64,000 nt of DNA from Amblyornis subalaris (taxonomy: Eukaryota > Chordata > Aves > Passeriformes > Ptilonorhynchidae), in NCBI GenBank assembly GCA_018881555.1, contig JACAXG010000065.1:2346217-2410216 (forward strand), written 5' to 3'. The translations under genes and the position numbers were made by a program. Shown piece after piece: positions 48,685 to 59,230 of the stretch; the stretch's first letter is position 1, and each line of letters opens with the position of its first letter. The notes under the pieces were generated by a model. That model was not told where the DNA came from and ran no database searches. It saw nothing but the letters and a program-made list of their open reading frames with translations.

Positions 48685-50379
48685 TATTTACTTACCAAAT
48701 GCACCAGTATGAAGACAGAAACACATATTTTCCCTAATGTCAACAAATAGCAATAGCAGCGCTTTAGTCTTACAGTCAGTTACAAATAATGTCCCACATT
48801 TTATGAAGTCTGTCCATAAGCAGCTGGATAGGTTAAGTGGAAAGTGAACAAGAAAATACAAAGAAATTCAGACCAAGTCTGCTATACAAGTATCAGGCTG
48901 GCTTTTCAGACTGCATTTTTATGGAAGGAGATAACATCCTTGTGCCCTGTGTGGCTTTAAATAGGAAACGGCATGTGAATATTAATTAAAGATATTTTTA
49001 TAGTGGTTAATACTTAAAATTTTATTTCTATATAGTAGAAAGTAGTAATCATAACTTAAAGTCTATAGCAGGATGCAATGCTGTTATTCTTTAAGTAGAT
49101 CAAGAAAGGACTGTTTGCTTCCAAACTAGAGTGTGGCCTTTGGTTTCTGCAGCCATAATTCCTGTATCTCTTTTCCAAAGGCAACCAAAAGTTTGGCATG
49201 ACCAGGTCACATCTGTTTGTCACTAGACAGACTTTGAAATTGCACAACACAGACAGCTTAGCTGTGAACTTCAGGAAGTACCACTAAAAGTAAAAAACCA
49301 AGCAAGTCAAATATTCTGAGAACAGGTATTTACAAGACCTCATAGCATGTGGAACTACATACTTGTCCATTAGACTTTGGTATGGAAATCCATGCTGTTG
49401 GCTCTGTACAGCAATCTGTATAAAATAAGCTACCTCGTGTTGATTCAAGGCAGTTAAGGAGCACATTCATATTGAGTCTAGGGTTTTCCTTCTGTTTTAA
49501 ATACCTTCAGAATCTTGTCAGAATAGATCATTGCTTTTTCCTTCACTGCATCTAGTCCTGTCAGGGTGAAGTCCATGTATTGTGGCAGGGACTGTCATGT
49601 CATTTATTATGTTTGTTTAACACACTGGAGTATAACCTGACTCTGCCAGTTAGGTGCCACCACATTAAATTGTAATAATAATAAGGCACCATGGAGAAGG
49701 GACATACTGAACAGGAATGCTGAAGCATATCTATTTTCATTTGAAACTCCATGTGCGAGCTCCAATAGAGTTATAGAGTAGACAGGACCACAATTGTCAA
49801 GGTTTTACCTTCTACAGTAAACTGCATTTCTGCACTGCTGCACCAGCCTTCCTAAATTCCGACCTGTTTCAAAAGGTTCTGTTCTTGTTTCAAAAGTCTT
49901 TTTCACACTAGATGCAAAACCAGTTTCAAACATTATTACTTTTATACTGTATTTAATATATTGTGTGACTACACATGTATTACTTGGTGTCAAAGGACGA
50001 ATTGGCCCCTGGAGAATCTTGATTTCAGGAACACCCTTTGCTACAGTCAGCTTCCTTTCAGGCAGAAACTGAGAGAGCATGCTTCAGGGGAAAGTATTTG
50101 CAAGAAATCCCGGGTTAGGAAAATTATCTGGAGGAAGATTTGCCATATTAGTAAGAGACAGGGGGTTGCACTGCCATCCAGAGGGACCTTGGCAAGCTGG
50201 AGAAATAGGCTAACAGGACCCTCATGCATTTCAACCAAGGGAAGTAAAAAGTCCTGTACCTGGGGAGGAATAATTCCACACACCGGTACTTGCTGGGACC
50301 TGACCAGTCAATGCAATTTTGCAGGACATGAACTGGTGGACACAGGTGGAGTCAGAAATCAGCCCCTTCAAGCAAAGAA

Positions 50380-50843
50380 GGTCAATGGTGTCCTGGGCTG
50401 CTTTAGAAGCCTTGCCAGCTGGTCAAGGGAGGTGATCCTTCCCGTCTACTCAGCCCTGGTGGGGGCACACCTGGAGTGTTGTCCCAGTGCTGGAGTCCCC
50501 AGTACATGAAGGATATGGAAGGAGTCCAGCGAAGCATCACTAAGATAAATAAGGGACAAGATCATCTTTCCTACGAGGAAAGGCTGAGAGAGTTGGGACT
50601 GTTTGACTTGAAATAGTCTCACAACGGATTTTATCAATGTGTATAAAGAGCTGAAGGGAGGATGGACACAGGATGGAGGCAGGCTTTTATTGGTGGTGCC
50701 CAGTGACAGGACCAGAGGCACGCTTCCTGCCATGTGGACATCAGCAACCACTCTTTCAATGAGGGGGTGACTGAGCACTGACACAGGTTGCCCAAGGAGG
50801 TCGTGGAGTCTCCATTCTTGGCAATATTCAGACGTTGTCTGGA
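50380..50843 (+). pseudogene. CR1 ORF2 C-terminal relic
   Basis: Degraded thumb/C-terminal coding sequence of CR1 ORF2. One frame (within the ORF 49961-50509) carries GVLGCFRSLASWSREVILPV, ending at a stop just after PSAGVPST. Another frame from 50788 carries MPKEVVESPFLAIFRRCLDV, close to the usual LPREVVESPSLEIFKxRLD C-terminus. In CR1 the protein ends a few codons after this point; here the frame continues into the inserted LTR. It encodes no RT active site and is inert. Confidence 0.8.
50837..50843. other. Target-site duplication, left copy
   Basis: GTCTGGA, identical to 51155-51161, immediately flanks the TGTCGC end of the inserted LTR. Retroviral integrases commonly make 4-6 bp duplications, so the true duplication may be six bases (TCTGGA) with one chance match. 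Confidence 0.75.
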
Positions 50844-51154
50844 TGTCGCACTTGGACACGAAAAAACCACGCGGACTCAGCTCTGTCAAGACAGGAAGCA
50901 AGAAGGGCCGGAATACTCTAAGCTTGTTTATTTATGTGTGCTAAGAAACCACCGTGGATTGGAGGGTGAGGTTACCACCTCTCAATCACACTGGTCAAAG
51001 GAAAAATCTATCAAACGTCTCCGCCTAGGAGAATGGAATGTAAACAATAAGGAACGGTTAGCAAAACCGTTATATGGCTGTGTTTATAGAAAATGCATGA
51101 GAACTCTGTTACAAAAATGAAAAACATCGAAGAACCGCAAAAGTCAGGGCGACA
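50844..51154 (-). mobile_element. Solo LTR of an endogenous retrovirus
   Basis: A 311-bp insertion inside the CR1. It begins TGTCGC (50844-50849) and ends GCGACA (51149-51154), a perfect 6-bp terminal inverted repeat with the TG...CA ends typical of LTRs. GTCTGGA flanks both sides, and removing the insert restores contiguous CR1 sequence. It has about 13 CpGs, far above the flanks, which suggests a young insertion. On the minus strand AATAAA lies at 50932-50927, 83-89 bp from the 3' end, and a TATAAA at 51088-51083, so I prefer the minus orientation. Short length and a 6-bp duplication recall avian alpharetrovirus-like LTRs, but I do not recognise the family. No viral coding sequence is present, so recombination between two LTRs is the likely history. 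Confidence 0.75.
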
Positions 51155-51161
51155 GTCTGGA
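51155..51161. other. Target-site duplication, right copy
   Basis: GTCTGGA directly after the GCGACA end of the LTR. CR1 sequence (CATGGTCCTGGGC) resumes here. Confidence 0.75.
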
Positions 51162-51264
51162 CATGGTCCTGGGCAACTAGTGCTAGGTCACCTTGCTTAA
51201 ACAAGAAGCGGCTGGACAAGATGACCACCAGAGACCCCTTCCAACCTCAGTCATTGTGTGAAGC

Positions 51265-54200
51265 CATGCAAGGCCTGGCTGTCAATACCTTACAGATCTT
51301 CAACTGTACAAGAAATCTACTGAATCAAAAACCAGAAGACAAAGCATAGCTTTTGATGGTTCTTGGTTGCAACTTTTGATAATCACGTGTCTAAACCAAA
51401 GTTTTGGAATACCAACTTAGTAGTGGTTATGCTGGCTCTTTGAGTTTTAGAAGAGTATGCATAAATGAAGTGGACTTGAAAACTAAAACCTTCATATATA
51501 CAGACAGTAAATGAAAGAAATAATATTTCATTTGAAATCAGGCAGTAGATTATATGCCTCTAAAGCCAAACTCAACAATTTTTGTAATTTTTTAGATCTA
51601 GAAGTTTTGTTTGAAAATTCCTGATTTTTTCAGAAAAAAAAAATTATGAATTTTTTAGGCTTTCCCATTCTTCCCTGTTGAAGGATACATAAGCTTCCAT
51701 GATTGCAAGAGGGTATTTTCCTCCATAATCCTTGTCAGCTGTGGAGTAGTTTTGATCCATTTGTCTTCTATTTCTCAGGACTGCTGGCAGCTTTCAAAGG
51801 GAAACTTTTTTCATGACTGCTCTCCTTTTTATTTTATTTTTGCCTTTCCAGCCACTCCTTTTCACATACCACCTTGCAATAGGTATTGCCTCCATTCTAG
51901 TGGACTGTATACACAAGGTTCAACTATCCTAGCTTTCAGAAGAAATTTATTTTTATTTAAAGTCCAGACACATGTGAAGGTGGATGAAGGCCCAGATCAC
52001 AGTTTCTAAGGAAACAATATAAGAGGAGAGATGGTGATTATTCACCATACTTACAGATGGAATGAAGCTGACTGCTACTCAAGTTTTTGACAACATACTT
52101 CCTTGCACAAATAAATATTGCCTTGAAATCTACGAATCTGAATTTTGTTTAATAATTACAACAGGGGACCAGAAATCAGGGTGACTGAATTATATTCTAA
52201 TCTCTCTTATATAGGGCTCAGCCATGTCATCAAGTTGCCATTGCTTTAAGAGGTGCTAAATGAACTCTTAGCTTTTGGCAAATCCAAAGTAAAGTGCATT
52301 AGCATAACCTTTTTTCGTTAAAGTTTAACCTAATGTGTTTTATCTTGTGTTTGACACAAAGAGTGAATAAGCAGCCACCACCCTCAGCTGATGCACAGTA
52401 GTAACTCATTAACCTGTATGGCTCAAAAGCGTAACTGTTGCTGTTAGAATATATCCACTGCAGTCACTCTTGAGTTTCAGTCAGTTTCATTACATGACCG
52501 GCTTGGGAGAATTTCAAGACTTTTTTGAAGTCATATGGGATAAAAGTAGGGGTACAGATCTTTAGGAGTTCAGGCAAGCGTAAATCAGTCACCCTAAATA
52601 TCTGCACACTGTGGAAAATAAATTAACTGTATCTTCTTTATATATATTTTTTTTTTTTTTGCATAGCTGAAAAATACAAATAACATTGTCAATCACATTC
52701 ACATAATAAAAAAATAATCTGGACTGCCAAAATTTATTTCCATTTCTTTAAAAATCCTTCATGATTCTTTGTGTTGACAGTCTAGATTTTAAGTTTTTAG
52801 TATTCATGTTGTTCATTTTAAAAAAATAATAGTTAGATTCTCTTATACTGATCTCAGATTGAGACCTTTTAAGAAGAATGCAAGTATTTTCTAAGAACTG
52901 GTAGCATTTACTTTAAAACACTGTGAGATTCTCAGTGGTGTGTGGCTATGCAAAACCACGAGATCTTTCACTGAGGCCAATGACTAAACTTTCAAAGATT
53001 TTGGCAAGTAGAGAAACCGGCACAGTGTAAGGAAAATAACTGGGGTAAGAAAATTTCTTTGGAAAATGGACTTTCAGAAATACAAAGCAAGAATATCTTC
53101 TCATCTTTTCGTCCTTCACAGTGATGATGCAAATGGTGTGCATTAAATTGATAGCGTATGTTGAAAAAATTACCCTCCTGTATATTCTATATATATATTC
53201 TAGTATATGCAGAAAAGTTGTAGCAGCAGAGGTTGTGTTTTTTCAAGCCAATACAATTGCTTATCCAGTGTTTGAAGGACATGACCTAGTCTATTTAAAT
53301 ACTGCAGATGATAATTTAGAATATGTCACAAAAAAATTAAAATAGAACCAATCTGGACCTGCATGCAAAAACAATTAAAAAGAAAACCATGGCTTCTATC
53401 AGTCTAATCTGATGTGGTGACAGACAAAATGAGGAAACTGGTAGCTAGAAATTGATGTTTTATCTACCTTTTTTAGGTTTTTCCCCTTTTGCCTCTGTCT
53501 GAACATATTTGTTACTTGAATCTTTCTAGTCAAATACTAAGGCTGTTTCTAACTTTGCATTCCTCTAGCTTCTAATTATACTTATTCTCATTCTGTTAAT
53601 CTTGTGTTTTCTTGGTAACCTAAAGTGTCAATTTTGCTTGTGTTAGGGGACTGCTACAAACAGAGGTTAAAACACTACAATAATTATGTACCCAGCAACG
53701 TGACTAAAACTTGCTTAGATCATCTGATGTTTAAAAAAACCTGTATTCACATTCACCCATTCTGTTGGCACACAGGCAAGGGTGTTGATTTATTTGGGTG
53801 GGCTACTGAGAAGATTCAGATGACCATTAAGACTATCTATAAAATTAATTCCTTTATAGGTCAGGGAGCAACACTTAGTCTTGTGGAAATTAATTTTTAG
53901 ATTTCCATTGTGACATTAATGACGAAAAGCTGCAAGAGAAAACAGACCATTTTCAGGAATGCGTTTCAGAACATTAACACCTTAATTTACATAAAATTAG
54001 TTACATACTGCTGTAGTAATTTAATTTATTTGACCAGGACTTTGCAACTGTGAAAAATAGATTCAGAAAGGCAAATCAGGACTCTTACATATTTTCTCCA
54101 AGTGGCTGATTTCATGACAATGTGAAATCAGAATGATTTAGTTGCAAGACATCAAAAAATTACATTGTGTTGCCAAATTTTAAGGCTTGGATCTGGACTA

Positions 54201-57200
54201 GAAGGTTATAAAATGGAAATACAAAAAAAAATCCACATACCCTGTACTTTAAGTAATTGCTGTTTTGCTCATGTGTACTGAATAGGTGATAAAATCAAGC
54301 GTTGACTGTAAGATTTTGACATATGGCACTGAAAACCAGGCATGTAGGCAAAAGGCAAAAGCTTTTTTTTGAGCAAAGAAAAGACATGTATGAAAGAAAT
54401 GACATAGCTCAGGAGGAAAACAGAGCTTTTTTGCTTTTTTTTTTTTCCCTTCCAAAAGAAAAAGAAGAAAGACACATTATTTTTCTTTCTAGACTCTTCA
54501 GCTGAAAATAAGATACAAAGGAAGCTTCTGCATCCTGAGTGTTCAGCTCCTCAATTTGCAGAATTCACCCATCCTCTTTCATCAGTAAAAATTAGAAATC
54601 ACCCTTCTTTATCCTTTTAAAACCTGTCTTCAATTCGTTGTCCGCTGGGATTAATTTGGAGTTGTACTATACCTGTGTCGTTAAAACTGTTAAAACTATC
54701 TGATGACAATTCATTTAGACCAGTAAAATGATGATTTATATTATTTAGCTATTCACATACATTAGAGAGTGGAGAATAAGGTATGCTGACTATGCAGAAA
54801 AATACTAGATGCAAAAGGTTTTGATTTGATTGTGTTACAATTTCATTAACTTCTCTTAATTTTCCATCAACAATTTCTTCAGTACAATTCACAATTCTGA
54901 AACTATCTGCCCTTATAAAATGCAAAGCTGATTCCCTATGTCTAAGTGACCTGGAGATTCTTCCTAGGACTCACCAGGTTCCTGGAAAGGACCCTACATA
55001 TTAGAAAAAATATAAATTTTTTTCCAAGAAAATAAGATCCTTGTCTCTGAGCAATTCAGTTATCCAGCCTTTAGATAGGAAAGTATAGATTATCCCTGGT
55101 TTGCATCTTTCACTAATCTTCCACCAAAAGCCCGGACAATTCCTGCCATCTGTTGCTGTTGCATTTCTTTATTGTCAGTGTTTAGAAAAGCACTCTGATC
55201 TATCCCAAATCTCTCCTAACCTAGCTAGAAATCCATGAGGTTGCCAGTGTATGGACAGGGCCAGCAGTCATGTGCAGCCAGAGGCCACATCCCCTTTGCA
55301 TTTGTGAAGCTTAGTTTTGGAGTGAGAGCTTAGGTTTGGAGGCCTAAAGTTTATATACTTTTGTCCCAAAAGTAATTAAGGATAATTTTATCCCTGTTAA
55401 CTTACTCTCAGGTGATGTATTCCTACTTCTGCAAATCGATAAGAAAGGGCAATTGTAGGTACCCAACCATTTTAAAAAAACACTCCTGGTGGGAGTGGGA
55501 AAGCTTTTAAAGTTGTAGGAACTGACACTGGTGATATAATTATGTCTTCATTAGAACTTCATATGAATGACTCATCAGTCAAAAATCCCTAAACCCAGAG
55601 ATAGTGAAATTGCACTGCTGCAACTTGCAGGTAAAGAACCAGCTCTCACAAAATGAAATAGCTGAATTTTACTAGTCACAACGTGTTACAAATACCAATC
55701 ACTGACTGAACCACATATCCCAAAGGAGCTAAGTTTTGGGCATATTCAAAAGCCAAAGGGATGGTTTCTTTGGTGACCTACTACTTAGCTGTATCATTTC
55801 ATAGCAAACCCACAAATTTCCGTGAAACTTGACCAGCTAAATTAAGAAGCGTAAATTGCTGCATTATATATCAGTCTTGTCTGGATTCCATATTATAAAA
55901 TTTCCTCAATAGTGAATCTTGTGTGTGTTTATTCTTCCTCAGAAAAAGCTCAAGCCTTTGCAACATTCTTATTCTGCCCATGTATTCCCCACAAGCAAGC
56001 AAGACTTGCATATTTCAGAGCTATACCACCAAAATTATGGTAGCGCTGAGCACAGATAGCTTGAAATATGTTAATAAGTAAAATGCTATTCAAGTGATTT
56101 TTAGATAACATTCATTAAGTTATAAATAATGGCACACATCATACTGATGAACTTCTAATGATTTTCAACAGAGATTTGACCTTCTTACATCAGTTGTGGC
56201 TCTATGGTGGCTTTTATATGTGGAATAAGTATGCAATAAGGGAGCCTTTGATTTACAGCATGCAAACTGCTACACTTTAAGTCCCTTTGGACATGTTTTT
56301 AATACACACTGGATACAATGCAACCAGCTTTCAAAGTGGAATGAACTACCTCACACCGAGGCACACTTACTGCACACACATAAGAATTCACAGAATAGCT
56401 GCAGAGTAGCTATAGTTTAGTGGCATATTTTTTCTTCATAAGCTGGTGCCCAGGATGTACACTGGATAAACTTAGAGCAATAAATCTGCATGATATGGCA
56501 AATAAAAATAAATAACCTTCCCACTATTGTCAAATCAAGAGTAATACTCATGTGTCTGCTACCTGAACTTTTCTTAGTGTTAAATATCTTCTAATGTTGT
56601 ATGGACCTTACACAATATTATATGGCTCTTACACAATATTGTATGGATCTTACACAATTCTAACATAATTGTATGGATCTAGTCTTCATTTCTCTGTGAT
56701 CACATAGTTAAACGACATAACTACATGCCATTTGCAATAAGCAAACTGACTCACTATTACTTCTCTGACATGGTACGTTGACATGGTTCTCAGAAGCCGG
56801 ATAGTGAAGTCAGATANTGTCAGTGCTCTGTAAGACAGTAAAATGCTTTCATGACTGTCTCTGAAATCCACCTTTATGTGACCAGTCAGGCTTGCAGTCC
56901 ATTAGGCACTATTCTGCAACCACCACTGCCCATAGAAGAAAGCTACAGAACTGTGTTACTGTCCCTGTTGTACCAGTGTTGGTTGTCTTAGCTGGATTCT
57001 CTTGAAGGTATTCATTCTCTCGGAATGAGGTACAAAGAAGCTGATCCCATTTGAAGCTGGGAAGTGTAATGCAATCTCTGTTAAATAGCAATGTTAAATG
57101 GCAATATTAAATAGTGATGAGACTGTTCCTCACTGAAAAGTACATATCATTAGTTCAGCTCACTGGAGGTCTGAAAAAACATGTTTGTAGGATTATTCTT

Positions 57201-58470
57201 AAGTCATAGCATGAATAAGAGCATCTCCTCTATTCCTAATTCTGAGGCCAACTTAACGAAAAAAACATGAAGCTCCGCTCAGGTATTTCTAACAAAATCT
57301 GTTATAAAATGAGGATAATAACAGTTCAGAAACTCAGTGGCAGTGGCACAGATTTGAAAGTGTTACATATACAAAGTATTAGCTAAGGTCCTGATGAACN
57401 TTGGGAGAATCAGCTTTTCAACATGAGAAAATGATTGAGGTATTTTTTGGGTTTCACCAAATACTCTGAGTGAGCTTTTTAGTTAATATATTTGTAAGAA
57501 CAGCATATGCAGTGAAGTGAATCATACAAGAATATATGGAAGTCCTTTTGGAAGAATACCAGATAAAAGAGTACACTTGATTAAACAACATAAATGCCCA
57601 TTGTGCCGAAAGACAAAAAAACCCAATAGAAATTTGAATGGGTAAAATGGCTTTTTTTCAGGGTACCAAATTAAAACTTGTTTCATAAAACAGCAAAACT
57701 CTGAGTGAATATCTGCTAAAAGAATAGATCTGTGATAGTACTATTTTATAATTTTTGTGCAATAAGGATATCCATTTAATAGGTTTCCACACCAGCTTTG
57801 ATCACATTTGGAATTATTCTGCTTTTTGTTACATTTTCTCAGTTATTTTTTAAACTTTTTTATTCTTTCTTTGAAATATATGAACCTTTTAATGTATGGA
57901 TAATTTATTCCACTCCTAAATTTAAATGCCTCGTGGGCGTAATTTTCCTATTTTAGTTTACTTCTATAGCTGCCTTCACTTTGTCTGAAATATATTCTTC
58001 ATTGTCTCCAAATTATAACGGGACTGACATGTATGAGTATAACTCCTTAAACTCATTTCAATATTTTAACAATTTGCATAACAATTGAGGGGGTTACAAA
58101 GCTTCCCCAGCAACCTCTTTGCCTCAGATAAACAGCTAGAGACTTTTAATGTTAACTGTGTTTGCAGGAAAGTGCAACATATTTTCATATGACCTTAAGG
58201 ATATGAACATGCAGAAGTTTGTGCCAGTATTGTGACTTTGTAATTTGAAAATGTTCTCACAAATTATAGATTATTGAGTATGTGTAAAGATGCAGATCTT
58301 AAGCAGGCCAAACTCTTCTTTGACATAACTGCAAGGTCTTGCCAGAGTCAAAAGTTATGGCTTTATTTTCCAAATTAAAACCCATTTTAAGTGGTTCTTA
58401 AAGCATATTCTATTGGATTAGAGTTTATCTCATCATAAAAGTAACTTTTCTGCATTTAGAAGGTGAAGTG
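51265..58470. other. A+T-rich non-coding stretch, no gene seen
   Basis: No recognisable gene. It contains a T14 tract (52647-52660), a poly-pyrimidine run near 54,437-54,451, a 21-bp tandem repeat (56597-56680), and ambiguous bases at 56817 and 57400. A weak MIR-like phrase, ATAAAATGAGGATAATAACAG, lies near 57,304. ORFs are short and unremarkable. Confidence 0.55.
56597..56680. repeat. 21-bp tandem repeat, three copies plus a partial fourth
   Basis: Units at 56597-56617, 56618-56638 and 56639-56659 follow TTGTATGGACCTTACACAAT plus one more base, with one to three changes per copy. After a 9-bp interruption a partial fourth copy, TTGTATGGATCT, occupies 56669-56680. Confidence 0.9.
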
Positions 58471-59230
58471 CAAACCACTGCACTGGGCCACCTCTAAGGC
58501 TCTCTTGTGCAGTGTATATGATGAAAGAGAGAGGAATTCAGCACAAGTGGGGTTGATGGAGATGTAAAGTGGAATTTATTTTGTGCTGGGTGGAATGGGG
58601 TGATGAATAATGAACTCAGCAGAACTTTGTTTCACAGCACAGATCTTGGTCTGAGAGGCATAAGAGGACTTTGTCAGTGATTTCTGCCAAAACATTTTCC
58701 TTTAAGTGAATATCCTAAAGTGCCAAAAAGGGGTAGTTTTAAAACACAACATTAAAGCAACAAAATCCCCCAGCTTTAAAGCTAGATTTTACTTGAACAT
58801 AAACCTGAAGAACAAACTTAAAGAAAATTCAGGAGACACATAGTCTGTAAAGAAATCTCCCACAGCATCAGGAGTTGGGCTGCTTCTTTATGACTCAGTT
58901 CTGTGTATGCTTTTTTGTCACTCTGCCTCTTCAAGACGACATTTTCTTTCTGTCTTCCCTGAGCCACATGGTCTTACAAGGCTGACACCAGGTCCTGCCA
59001 TGCACAGAGTGATGGGAGTCTTGGGGACTGTGGGCAGGGGCAGCCAAGACTGTGAGTGCTCTCAGGACGTGAGCAGGTTTCCTTTTGCTGCCCCTGGGCA
59101 CCTTTGAAGAGGAATGTAACAAAGAATGGGTGCCAGCTGGAGGAAAGGGGAAAAGGTACAGACCTTGCTTGTTAGGACCTGCCAGAGTGTTAAGGGACTT
59201 GTGGATTTTGTTGCAAAATTTCATGCAAGA
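58470..59230. other. G+C-richer patch, unidentified
   Basis: Base composition rises, most clearly at 58,950-59,200. Overlapping ORFs on both strands (66 codons plus at 58907-59107, 97 codons minus at 58931-59224) look like side effects of composition. I see no splice-bounded exon, CpG island or known repeat, although an old repeat copy or a non-coding exon is possible. Confidence 0.35.

Larger units (their letters stand above)
42570..50150. other. A+T-rich non-coding stretch, no gene seen
   Basis: No recognisable gene. It contains several short inverted repeats listed separately, nuclear-receptor-like half-sites near 43,851, and an A/C-rich low-complexity run at 46380-46440. The ORF pair at 45,336-45,717 on both strands and the 111-codon ORF at 42561-42896 resemble nothing I know. 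Confidence 0.5.
50150..51265 (+). mobile_element. CR1 retrotransposon, 5'-truncated, split by a solo LTR
   Basis: Plus-strand CR1 copy covering the C-terminal part of ORF2 and the 3' UTR. Visible signatures are CTGCCATCCAGAGGGACCTT near 50,167 (AIQRDL in CR1), LASWSREVILPVYSALVGAH at about 50,410-50,475, then CTACGAGGAAAGGCTGAGAG (YEERLRE) and GAGGTCGTGGAGTCTCC (EVVESP). The 3' end reads CTAGTGCTAGGTCACCTTGC and CCTTCCAACCTCAGTCATTG. The left boundary is uncertain by tens of bases; 5' truncation is normal for LINEs. Stops and shifts break the frame. A 311-bp insertion separates CGTTGTCTGGA from CATGGTCCTGGGC, which are contiguous in CR1. Confidence 0.88.

Noticed and set aside
49961..50509. 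Plus-strand ORF of 182 codons that looks like a gene.
   Set aside because: Its second half is CR1 ORF2 sequence and its first half is non-coding flank read in a chance open frame.
50446..50901. Minus-strand ORF of 151 codons.
   Set aside because: It lies antisense to the plus-strand CR1 relic and has no similarity of its own.
58931..59224. Minus-strand ORF of 97 codons in a G+C-richer patch.
   Set aside because: It overlaps a plus-strand ORF in the same patch and resembles nothing known, so composition explains both.
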